Origin: Ancistrus triradiatus
Lineage: Eukaryota; Chordata; Actinopteri; Siluriformes; Loricariidae
Reading direction: 5' to 3'
Assembly (NCBI GenBank): GCA_025084515.1
Contig: JAJAGP010001644.1
Span: 108,143-172,142 of the forward strand
DNA: 64,000 nucleotides
This document shows positions 27,301 through 39,300 of the stretch, in pieces. The first letter of the stretch is position 1; each line of letters begins with the position of its first letter. The translations under genes and the position numbers were made by a program. Under the pieces are notes generated by a model. It did not search any database. It was not told where the DNA came from and was given only the letters and a program-made list of their open reading frames with translations.

Positions 27301-30300
27301 TTATTATCATGATAGACGATATTATTTTTTACATATACAGTGGTGCTTGAAAGTTTGTGAAACCTTTAGAATTTTATATATTTCTGCATAAATATGACCT
27401 AAAACTTCTTCAGATTTTCACACAAGTCCTAAAAGTAGATAAAGAGAACCTAGTTAACCAAATGAGAAACAAATTATACTTGGTCATGGTCAATAAATGA
27501 TCCCATATTACACATTACTGAGCAGCAAAAATATATGAACCTCTAGTGAAATTAGAGTCAGGTGTTTTCAATCAATGGGATTGGACAGATGAGACCAACA
27601 TAGAACATGATATTATATTTTTACCATATCACCCACCCCTAATATTTAGGCCCAAAGCCTTATTTGAGCAAGCCTAGGGCAATGGTAGCATGGAAATATT
27701 CCCATATGTGGAATAGCAGGAGGTTCTGTGTGATTCCTGTAGACTGGCATAACTGGCAGCACAGGAGACAAGGCAGTATCCAGCCCTAGACAGCGTGCCA
27801 GCTCATTGTTGGGCACACACCCACTCATTCACTGACACTGTGACAATTTAGAGATGCCAGCTGACCAAATGCATGTCTTTGGAATGTGGGAGGAAACTGC
27901 ACAGGTATGAGGACAAAACAGAAATCTTACACAGGCCCTCACTGGATCGGGACTCAAACCCAGGTTTCTGGAGTGGTGAAGCAGCAATGCTAACCACTGC
28001 GCCACCATGCTGTCCCCCACCTTACCATGACTGTATTCAAAATGGCACACTACATACTAAATGTGTACTAAATCTGCCTAAAATATTATGTATTATGCAA
28101 TCAATTAAAATGAAAATCTGTAGTCCCCAAAAGATACCTGGATGATGTAATACTCCAGTCAGATTTTCCAGTATGCAGGGCAAGCTGTTTTTATGGTGTA
28201 CTGAATCCCTTCATGCACCACAGCCTCAATGAAACAACAAAGCAGCGGATAACACTATGGGGGAGAATGCTGCCGACTCTGAGTATAAATATACGTGTAG
28301 TATTGGGATATGTTCTCATCAGAATTAGGCTAATAAAGTTTGAGATGAATGTGCGGTAAATAATCACATGATGGTGGCGCAGTGGCAAGTGTAGTAGTAT
28401 GCTCCATCATATGACAGAACTTGTTACTGTACTGCGTGCTACATACAAGGGGCAATAGGTGGTACATACTAGTGTAATAAGCAGTCCAGTGGTACCTCGG
28501 TTCTCGTCATTAGTTCGTTCCAGAAGGCTTGTCGAACAACGATTAAAAAGCACATTTTTCCTATAAAGAACTATGTAAATTGAATTAATCTGTTCACGAA
28601 CCCCAGAAAATCCACACTGTGTAAGGCATGATATGAATTAATGGAGTTGTATTGTACAGGTGCTCCCTGATGTATGATGGAGATATGTTCCGACAAATCC
28701 ATCATAAGTTCAGTGTATCATGATCTGAGGATCTGAAAATATATACTCAATCATATTGGAGCCTATTGAATATTAACACTTACATTAACCTACAGTTGGC
28801 CCAAATCATTAACACTAAGCTTATTTCATAGTAAAGTGTTGGAAAATCTCATGTTAATTTAGTGAGTAATAGATTGGAAATGAAAAGTAAAAGCCAAACA
28901 CTTACCATATTGGTGAACTCGGGCGCTAGCATAGCTGATAAGCTAACTGCAGCCTGTGTTCTGGAGCATTTAGTTTCTGGTTTTCTTTTAGTTTCTCTTA
29001 TAATTAACCTTTTTAGGACCCATGGAGACTTATTTGCACTAAGAATACAGTACTATAGATGTAAAAATAAAGAAAAACAAGACAAACACAGCGAATATCC
29101 TCACTGATTAAGGGCTGTGAGTCTGAATCACTGTGTACTGAATCATGATTCATGAATCGAAACGAGTTGAAACGAGTCATGCGGGTCGTTTAAGTTTAAG
29201 TAAGTGCAAGTACCGAGCAAATGACAAGAACCAAGACAAATGTTTCTTGTCAAAATGCGGCAAGAACCGAATTAGACGAGTTCTAAGGTGGTCTAGAACC
29301 GAGGTGCCACTGTATAGTAGTGTGCCATTTTGAACACAGCCCATGAGTGACAATCTTTCAGCGTCTGCCTACTCTTAACCTACATACCAAAAATAAATGC
29401 ATACCAAAATAAATGTCCTGTACTACTACTGCATTTTTTGGAGCTGCATGATTGGTTTTCAGCAATGAAACAGACTTTTTGTTATTGTAAAATATTTTTA
29501 GCATGATAAACATAATAGGACATTGTCATTTTTTTGTCAAATGTATTTTTATTATTATTTTCCATTATCTTCCAAATTACAACAAACCAAAACAGGTAAA
29601 TAAAACCTACCTATACCCCCCCCCCAACCCTAAACCTCTAATCACTTACATCAAAGTTAGTCACAGTTTCATAGTATTCTTACAACCAGGCAATAAAAGG
29701 ACAAAGAAAGAAAGAAAAAGGCATGCTAAGGTAAGTATCAGTAATCATACCAATGGTACAGATAGAAACCAACAACAGACAATTCTTATCAAATAATATT
29801 CATATAATCTAACTTTCCCACACCAGTACGGATAGGATGATGGACATTAAAAATCTGGAACCCTCACCTCTCGTAGTGTAACGAATCTCTTCTCGAGTCA
29901 GATAATACATTAAATCTTTAATCCATTGACCAAAAGTAGGAGGAGACTTCTCCTTCCATTTAAGCATTACTAGCTTTCTGGCCAAGAACATTGCAAACGC
30001 AGTCACAGCTTTTGCAGATTTGGTAATCCCGCCATCGTGTGCTGTCACTCCAAAAACTGCTACTAGAGGATAGGGCTGGATGGGTGTTTTCATGGCTTCC
30101 GAAAAGAAAGAAAATATAGACTGCCAAAAAAGTATTCATTTGGGACATAGCCAAAACATATGTGAAAGAGTAGCTAGTTCTGTTGTACGTGTCACACTCA
30201 GGGTCAACATCTGGCATGAATCTTGCAAGCTTTACTTTAGACCAATGTAGACGGTGAACAGTTTTAAAATGCATTACAGTATGTCTCAAGCAAATAGAAG

Positions 30301-33300
30301 AAGAGTGAATTCTACACAGGACTCTTTGAACATTATGTCATTTGATAAAATAGAACATCATGTAATAGCCTCAGTAGTAGTGCCTTCAATCTATAGTGAC
30401 AAACATCACTTTAATTTGCTGTTGCTGCTAAAGCTCTGTACCAAAACGACACAGGCTCAGATGAGCACCGAGCCATGTAGAAGGCATTAAGAATTTTGTG
30501 TGATAGCTGCACATCTTATCACACACATCCCAGCCTAGCTGTCCTTATTAAGAGGCTGACGGAGGGTGAGGGGATACAGTACATGTCAAGGCAGGTCTTA
30601 TGTAACGGGTTTGTTCAATTGAGCTTAATAGTTTAACAGTACTATATGTAAAGTAGATTATTACTTATAATCATTTTAGCGGTAAATGGCTTTGTGCCTT
30701 TACTTTTGATGAATTAAGTCTAAAACCTCAGTAATTATATTCTACAAACAACCATGGAACTTTTAATGTTATATTAAAACATATTGTTAGTACTGTGCAA
30801 AAGTCTTAGGCCACCATTAGATTAGATATATCGTTGTTTTAGCAATGGTATAATGACCATATATAATTATTTCTCAGTCCTTTTATTAGAAGATAGCCAG
30901 AAAAGAAAGGACATTTGTATGCAGTATTAAAAAACGGATAAAACGTCTGTTGGCTTCAGTGGAAAGTATTTAGTTTGACTTCCCCTTACACTTGAGCAAT
31001 AGCAGTGTCTGGCAACTACATCGTGATGCCAAGTTGAACCTTCTACAGTCCAAAGAAGCTTGATTAGGAAAGGTCTCTTTGGAAGGGTAGAAGCCAAGAA
31101 ATCACTTTTTTGGAAGGGGAACAGGGTGAAAACGTTAAGCTATTGTAAAGGCTCAAAGAGATTGGAATGAAGATCAGTGGAAAACAAATCCAAGTTTGTA
31201 ATTTTTGGGTACATTTGTCGACAATATGCTATATGGTCATTATAGCGTCACTAAAACAACAAATCTAATGGTGGGCTAATACTTTTGCACAGTACAGTAA
31301 TTTCCATATGAGTTCTTGTGGGAGTGTGGCCATGAGCGGCCAAGGGATGTGATAGGGAGCTTAGTTGACAAAGTCTTCAGCTGAGTGATGTTTACTTTAT
31401 TATCCTTTCTTTTATCCCATTTTAAAAACAAGCCTTAATCCAAGCATTATTGTCTTTTATGCGGTGGAGCCATTGCGAGGCCCTATTTCCAAAGTGAACT
31501 TTTTACCAATCAAATAATACTTTAAAGTGTCCAGTGCCTACTTAATGGCCAGTGCCTCTTTTTCCACTATAAAGCATTTTGTCTGTTTTGGCTGTACAGC
31601 TTATGGCTTACGGCTGATATACAGTGTTGTGAAAAAGTGTTTGCCCCCTTCCTGATTTCCTATTTTTTGCATGTTTGTCACACTTAAGTGTTTCGGAACA
31701 TCAAACCAATTTAAATATTAGTCAGAGACAACACAAGTAAACACAAAATACAGTTTTTAAATGAAGGTGTTTTATAAAGGGAGACAAAAAAATCCAAACC
31801 TACATGGCCCTTTGTGAAAAAATGATTGCCTCCCCTTGTTAAAACATAACTATGGTTTATCACACCTGAGTTCACTGTCTCTAGCCACACCCAGACCTGA
31901 TTATTGCCACACCTGTTCTCAATCAGGACATCACTTAAATAGGACCTGCCTGACAAAGTGAAGTACACCAAAAGATCCAAGCTACACATCATGCCGAGAT
32001 CCAAAGAAATTCAGGAACAACTGAGAAAGAAAGTAATTGAGATCTATCATTCTGGAAAGGGTTATAAAGCCATTTCTAAAGCTTTGTGATCATTTTGACC
32101 CCACGGGATGAGATCTTGCGTGGGGCCCCAGATTGAGGGAGATTATCAATGGTCTTGTATGTCTTCCATTGTCTTAAAATTGTTCTCACAGTTGATTTAT
32201 TCACACCAACCTGCTTGCTTGTTGTAGATTCACTCTTCCCAGCCTGGTGCAGGTCTACACTTTTCTTCCTGGTGTCCTTCGACAGCTCTTTGGTCTTGGC
32301 AATGGTTGAGTTTGGAGTCTGACTGTTTGAGCCTGTGGACAGGTGTCTATTATGCAGAAAACGAGGTCAAACAGGTGGCATTAATACAGGTAATGAGTGG
32401 AGGACAGAAGAGCTTCTTAAAGAAATTGTTGCAGGTCTGTGAGAGCCAGAAAACTTGCTTGTTTGTGGGTGACCAAATACTTATTTTCCACCATGATTTA
32501 CAATTAAATTCTTACAGGAAGTGTTTGTCATTGCCATCAAAAGTTATGTTACAAATGAACTTAATACCATAATAATTTACAATTAAATTCTTTAAAAATC
32601 TTACAATGTGATTTGCTGGACTTTTTTTTCTCATTTTGTCTCTCATAGTTGAAGTGTACCTATGATAAAAATTACAGACTTCTGTCATCTTTCTAAGTAG
32701 GAGAACTTGCACAATCAGTGGCTGACTAAATACTTTTTTGCCCTACTGTATAATGGGTAAACTCATTAGAGGTGCCCTGTCTCATTTCTTAAGAGGTGCA
32801 GTTAGCTGACATTCAGGGCATGACTTTCAAAAGTCAATCATGTCTAGATACTGCCTTGGCCAATAAAATCTACTGGCAACTCGAGCTAGGGTTTTCTGCT
32901 GGCCCAATCGCCCCGCCCAAGGTTCAGAGCGTCTCAACTGTAACACTGTTGTCCACATACTTTTGGGAATGACAAATTGCTCACCCATTCTATTTAGTTG
33001 GCGTAATTTGTCATCTTTTATAACAAATTGCCCTTCGTCTATAGTCTTACTTACCAAGTCTCCCTTCCCCGCCTTCAGATAGCGGTTTCAGTGTAACATC
33101 TGGTTTTTGCATTTCAGCAATATCACTAGGTAATATACTGAAATCAGGGAAATTACGATTAGGTAATTGTTCTGACATAGTGGTGCCCTTGATTTTCTCC
33201 CTTTGCCTCTCCTTCTTAGACTTTTTGACTTGGACTGTTTCAGCAAATACATCTAGACCCAGATTTTGCAGTTTTGCCTGCCTAGATTGTAAGCGCATAA

Positions 33301-36300
33301 TTTCCAAAGCTTCTGCCTTATAATTCCCTTGCAACAGATCAGCTAAAATGGGAATATCTTTACCCAAGATGACAGTATAAGGAGCCTGGTTAATAATCCC
33401 TGCAGTCAAAAGATATGCCTGGACCTTAATCTCTGCTGTAAAGTCTACTGTGGGGTATTTCTGTTCATCACCGTGGATACACAGTTCCTTTAAGTTCCCA
33501 CTATTTGACACTGTATGGCTACCCAAACATTCTTCCCTTACTAGGGTTTGACTGGAGCCCAAATCTGTCGACACTTTGAAAGACCTTCCTCCAATTTTTA
33601 CAGGGAATATTGTGTCAGTGTCAAGGGCTTGCTCAGACATATTGGTAGAGGGTTTAGGAACATAACAAAGACATGTGCCATTAACAGCTAGTAATGGACA
33701 TTCAGCTTTTTTATGCCCTCTTTGACCACATCCATAGCATTCAAATACTGGCTTGTCTGTAGACTGTTTCTGAGGCATATACTGTTTGAATTACTATGAC
33801 TTTTTGTGAGAGATGTCTCGTAGCTAAGAGGCCTTGTACTGTTATGGCTGGGATTAGGGCCATACCCTCCCCCAGATTTACCGGCTGTAGCGCCGATGTT
33901 CTGAAACAGCTTGTAGTCTCTGGAGGATTGTCGAGCTCCTACAAAGGTTCGTGCCAGTTCAGCCGCTTGTCTTGACAAGGTGGGTTTTGCTGTATCCACA
34001 TTCACAATTCTAAATGAATGACTCTTATGAACTGCTCTAGTTCAATAAGATCCCTGATCTCCTTTATAGTCCGTCGCTTTGGTGTCATACACTTATCATA
34101 CAGTTGTTTTAGGCATGCTTGTTATTCCTTAGGGGTCTCACCTTCTTTTACCATGTTGGCCCTAAAACGTTGTTTGTAGGTCTCAACACTGATCTGGTAC
34201 TTTTGCTGTACTGCTTGTTTGACTTCATCATAATTCCAAGTGTCCTCTGTATCCATAGCAACATAGGCTGCTCTTGCTTTACCTGTAAGCAAGGGTAAAG
34301 TGTCCAGTCTTCTGATGGCCATCTGCAGGCCTGTGCAATTCGCTCAAAAGTGGTCAAGTAATGATCCTCATCATCCGGGAGTGGTAACATGTTGGCGCTG
34401 ACCCACCCCACGTATGGCAGTAATTGCTGTTGAGGAGTTGCTGACCTCTATAATGCTGTTGGTGGTACTGTTTGTGGCTGTTCTGGTGTCTCCATACTCT
34501 GAATAAGATGAATAATCTGTGCAGCAGATGCCACATTGGCAGTTGTGGATGGTACATTAAGGGGGTAGAGCTGTCTCACCTCCCAATGACTGTCGCTCCT
34601 GACACTCCTGTTGTATCTCATTTTGGAGCTGCGTGAATTGATGTTGTAGTGTATGCCACCTATGTTCGTGTCGCTGTGCCTCTCGTTCCAGAAATTCCTC
34701 CCGTACTTACTGATTTATCGTAAAACTTTGGATCATGCTGCTGAATTGAACCCCGTTGGCTGACGCCGAGTCTGGTGCTGTACTTGTCTTTGATACACTT
34801 TCAGTATTCGCTTGGAATGTCCTTTCATCACTTTCATCACAGTTATCTGTGCTGTGTACTATGAATATCTGTGGTCAAGAAATGCATAGTTTGAGTTCCA
34901 TGGATCCAACCTGCTTTGCCTCCACAGTCTAGGATGCTGGTGTCAGGATGGCACGTGATGCCACTGCCACTACTAAGGGGCAACTGGCACGCATGCTGCT
35001 GCCCTGGATCTCCAGTTGCAGAATCCATAAAGCTCACAGTGCATGCCAACTCGGTACCACCATCTCAGACCATCTCTTTGGTATACAGTAATCCTGGGTT
35101 TGTGTGTATGTTTTAAGAGTTAAAAGAAAAAAAACAAACAAAGAAAGAGAATAAAGTTGGAATGATAGAGCTAACGGACTATACGCGGGAGTGAACTGAA
35201 GTGAAAGAGAAACAGGCCCTGATATCAAACCGAGTTCTGAATGAGTGATGAATCAGTAAATCGGTCCAGCTATCTATGATACAACTGCACTGATTTGTGA
35301 GGCTAGATTTAATATCCCTGTTGCAAATCAATTCATGAGAGAGAAAGAGACAAATAGAGAGAGCTAAAGCTAGTGGTTTCTTTCAGAGCTTGCTATCAAT
35401 TAATTCCAGCTGGTTAAAGGCAATAACTGAAGCTATCGGTTACTTTATATGCAGGAGCATGAGTCCTTGTAGTGTTGCAGACAATTTTGGATACCACAGA
35501 ACACAAGAAATGTCAAGCCGGTCGCATTTTTTTTTTTGTGAAGTGCGTTCCCGCACTGTACGAAAAATGGAGAGCGGAGTGATGGTGATCCTATGATGTG
35601 CTGAGTGAGTAGACTTAACAATGGATAAGTGGATATTGTGTTCCACATTTCTTTGAGAGGAGATCTGAGAATGAATGTACCAGCTGACAGACAATAAAGT
35701 CGGTGTAAAAATGTACCTTACTGAATTGAAACTGAAACACATCTTGATGAATTCAACTTGACTGAAATATACTGTACCACACCTGAACCCAATCGTATCA
35801 GCACTGAACATAGTTGTATGTTTCGAGGGGAGAGATTCACTCTCCTTATTGAGGCAATATTGAGTAAAAAGCAGAAAGCAGAGATTTGGGAAAAACAGGA
35901 GATTAATGGCAGTGGTGCTTGAATTTTCTATATTTCTGCATAAATATGGCCTAAAACATCATCAGATTTTCACACAAGTCCTAAAAGTAGATAAAGAGAA
36001 CCCAGTTAAACAAATGAGACAAAGGTATTAAACTTGGTGATTTATTTATTGAGGAAAAGGATCCAATATTACATATTAGTGAGTGGCAAAAGTATGTGAA
36101 CTTTTGCTTTCGGTATCTGGGGTGACTAAACGTTTCCTGTAACTGTTGATCAGTCCTGCACACCGGCTTGGAGGAATTTTAGCCCATACCTCCATAAAGA
36201 ACAGCTTTAACTCTGGGATGTTGGTGGGTTTCCTCACATTAACTGCTCTCTTCAGGTCCTTCCACAACATTTCGATTGGATTAAGGTCAGAACATTAACT

Positions 36301-39300
36301 TTATTTTTCTTTAACCATTTTTTGGTAGAACTTAGGATCGTTGTCCCACCTTCATGCATGACTCACCTTCTCTTGAGATTTAGTTCATGGGCAGATGTCC
36401 TGACATTTTCCTTTAGAAGTCTTTGATATAGTTCAGAATTCATTGTTCCATCAATGGTGGAAACCCATCCTGGCCCAGATGCAGCAAAACAGGCCCAAAC
36501 CATGATACTACCACCACTATGTTTCACAGATGGGATAAGGTTCTTATGCTGGAATGCAGTGTTTTCCTTTCTCCAAACATTACGCTTAATCCAAAAAGTT
36601 CTACTTTGTTTTCATCCGTCCACAAAACATTCTTCCAATAGCCCTCTGATTTGTCCACGTGATCTTTAGCAACTGCAGACAAGCAGCAGTGTTCTTTTTG
36701 GAGAGCAGTGGCTTTCTCCTTGCAACCCTGCCATGCACACCATTGTTGTTCGGTGATTTTCTGATGGTGGAAACATGAACATTAACATTAGCCAATGTTA
36801 AAGATGCCTTCAGTTGCTTAGAAGTTACGTTGGAGTCTCTTGTGACCTATCACACGCTTTGTTCTTGGAGTGATCTTTGTCGGTCGATCACTCCTGGCGA
36901 GGGTAACAATGGTCTTGTATTTCTTCTGTTTGTACACAACCTGTCTGACTGTGGATTGGTGGAGTCCAAACTCTTTATCTTTTTTTTTACCTTTTCCAGC
37001 CTGATGAGCATTAACAACTTTTTTCTGAGGTCCTCAGAAATCTCATTTGTTCGTGCCATGATGCACTTCCACAAATGTGTTGTGAAGAGCAGACCTTGAT
37101 AGATCCTTGTTTTTTTTTAACTGAAATAGGGTGCAAACTCACACCTGATTGTCATCTCATTGATTGAAAACACCTGACTCTAATTTCACCTTTAAATTAA
37201 CTGCTAATCCTAGGGGTTTCACATTCAGACTACGTTTTTTTCTGAATGTGTATTTATGTTTTTATTGGATTCTCATTGTAAAGTCAAAATATCATAAGTA
37301 AAACCGGGACTACTTGTGCATTCATACATATTTACATACCAGGTGTCAATAAAGTAACTTGAGTAAATTGATTACTCACCAACCAACTCACATGAGATGC
37401 TGTTTTCAGATTTATATGAAGCACAAGATGGCCAGATTTATCTCATTCTCTTATTACATCAATTCAATGTGAGCTCGGTGGGTGACGGGTCAAACTTCAG
37501 TGCGTTGACAATGGTAGGACTTTATAGACCCCCTATAAATATTTTATTTTGGGGGATCTGATGATGACGCTAGCCTCAGTTTTATAAGTCTCTTTTTTGG
37601 AATGTTTTTTTTGTTCCAAGGTTTGTGGACTATATGTTATGTTGGGTTATACCATTTCGTATTGTTTGGCACTGCATCAGTAGTGCGCTCGTCCTACCCA
37701 GTGTTAATATAGTGAACGTATGTTATTAATGCCAAAAACACTTTTCTATTCTTATATTTTATAACAGCTGACCCAGTGAAAGCCATCTAGAGCAACTTCA
37801 GCTGACAGTGGGAAACTGAGGTGTGCTAATTAGTAATTGGCACAGTCAGGTTCACATGTGCTTACCTAAGGCATGCTCACTTCCAACATAAAATATGGAG
37901 TGGGAGACAATGTGTATTTACACATTTAATCTTTAATTCATTAAATTAAAGATGACAGTTTGGTATGTGAACGTGTTAAAGGTTTTAAAGAAGTAAAATT
38001 CTTTAGTTTTGTCATTTATAGTCATAATTTCTGGAGTAGCACTGTTTTAAGCATAGTCCCAATAAATATTCATCTGAATAAATTATGAAGCAATATTATG
38101 CAAGCTCATTATATTTTTAAATACCTCACAAGATATTCAAGTATGATTCTCTTTGAAAATTACTCATTTACACTACTGACCCCTGTAGTGCTCTCAAGAC
38201 GTTTGACAAATAAACTGCCTTCTGTTAGAGACAAAATTCTCTAACAGATCCCAACATGATCCCAAAGGATTTTCCTAGTTCTGATTTGGACATCTGTGCT
38301 GGACATTTTCCGAATTTGAAGAGATGTGAGTCTGAGGTTCTTTTTCAAGTTTTCTGCACTTTATTTGCCTGTTTGGTTGTGGTTGTGCAAAAGGCCTTGG
38401 ACACATATGGAATATCACATATAGAAACATGCTAGAGAGATTTTAGCATAGGAGAGACCTTGCTCATGCAGGATAATCACCTTGTATCTTGTTGCTCTAT
38501 TGACACTTGCCATGATGTAGGATTTTAAGGTTAAATTGCTCTAGTCTACAACAGTTTTGCCTTCTTGGGATGGTGGTTTCTCACCCAGCTTTATTACCTC
38601 TACATAGCTGCTTCTGTTTTGGGTAATAAGTTCTGATCATTCTGCATGTCACTGATCAGTAACACCTGTCTGTTAGGTTTGTTTATTTATGTACTATTCA
38701 CTAATCATGCTATCTGCTCACAGAGTCCTTAGGTTTTGGTACTGGAAAGTACTGTTACTTACTATTGTTACGGTTTGCGAGGGCGACCGTGTCATGTAGA
38801 GTAAAGTGCAGTGAGCTAATCGTAGGATTAGCCAGGCAATGAGGACGAGGCGTGTGCATGCGTGCAACCCGATGAACAGGACGATTAGTGCGAGGACCCG
38901 ATCGCTGGAGTGAGGTCGCAAGTGCTGAGCAAAATATGTATCAAAGATAGCCAATCAGAAACCGTGGGAAGCTTGCGTGGCGATGGAGCTGACGAATGAG
39001 CCTGAAAGTGGCAGGGAGCCAGCCACACCAATGTCTGACCCTAACTATTATTAAGCTAAGTCCATACTGTACCTTTGGCCTTGCGACCCTACAGCGAGTG
39101 CTGCAACATGGAACCGGGCAAGGCAAGAAACGGGACACATTAGAGCGCATGAGTAATGCATTTATACTGAAGTGAGGGTGCGACAGAAGGCGCCGCTTTA
39201 GGAGGGCGCCGCTGCCCTCCAGCGTTGGATGTGGAAGTGCGCACCTCCTAGTAACTACAGTGGTGCTTGAAAGTTTGTGAACCCTTTAGAATTTTCAATA

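Larger units (their letters stand above)
31622..32748. mobile_element. Chimeric Tc1: family D left half, family B right half
   Basis: TA flanks lie at 31620-31621 and 32749-32750. The left end is family D (CAGTGTTGTGAAAAAGTGTT), leading into the + strand start MPRSKEIQEQLRKKVIEIYH at 31991. At about 32087 the sequence switches to family B read backwards (from TGATCATTTTGACCCCACG), ending with the family B terminus TTTTTTGCCCTACTG. A 40-70 bp duplication of the ACAATTAAATTCTT region lies near 32500-32590. Confidence 0.88.

Noticed and set aside
29503..29796. A 97-codon + frame
   Set aside because: Antisense of LINE 3' untranslated sequence.
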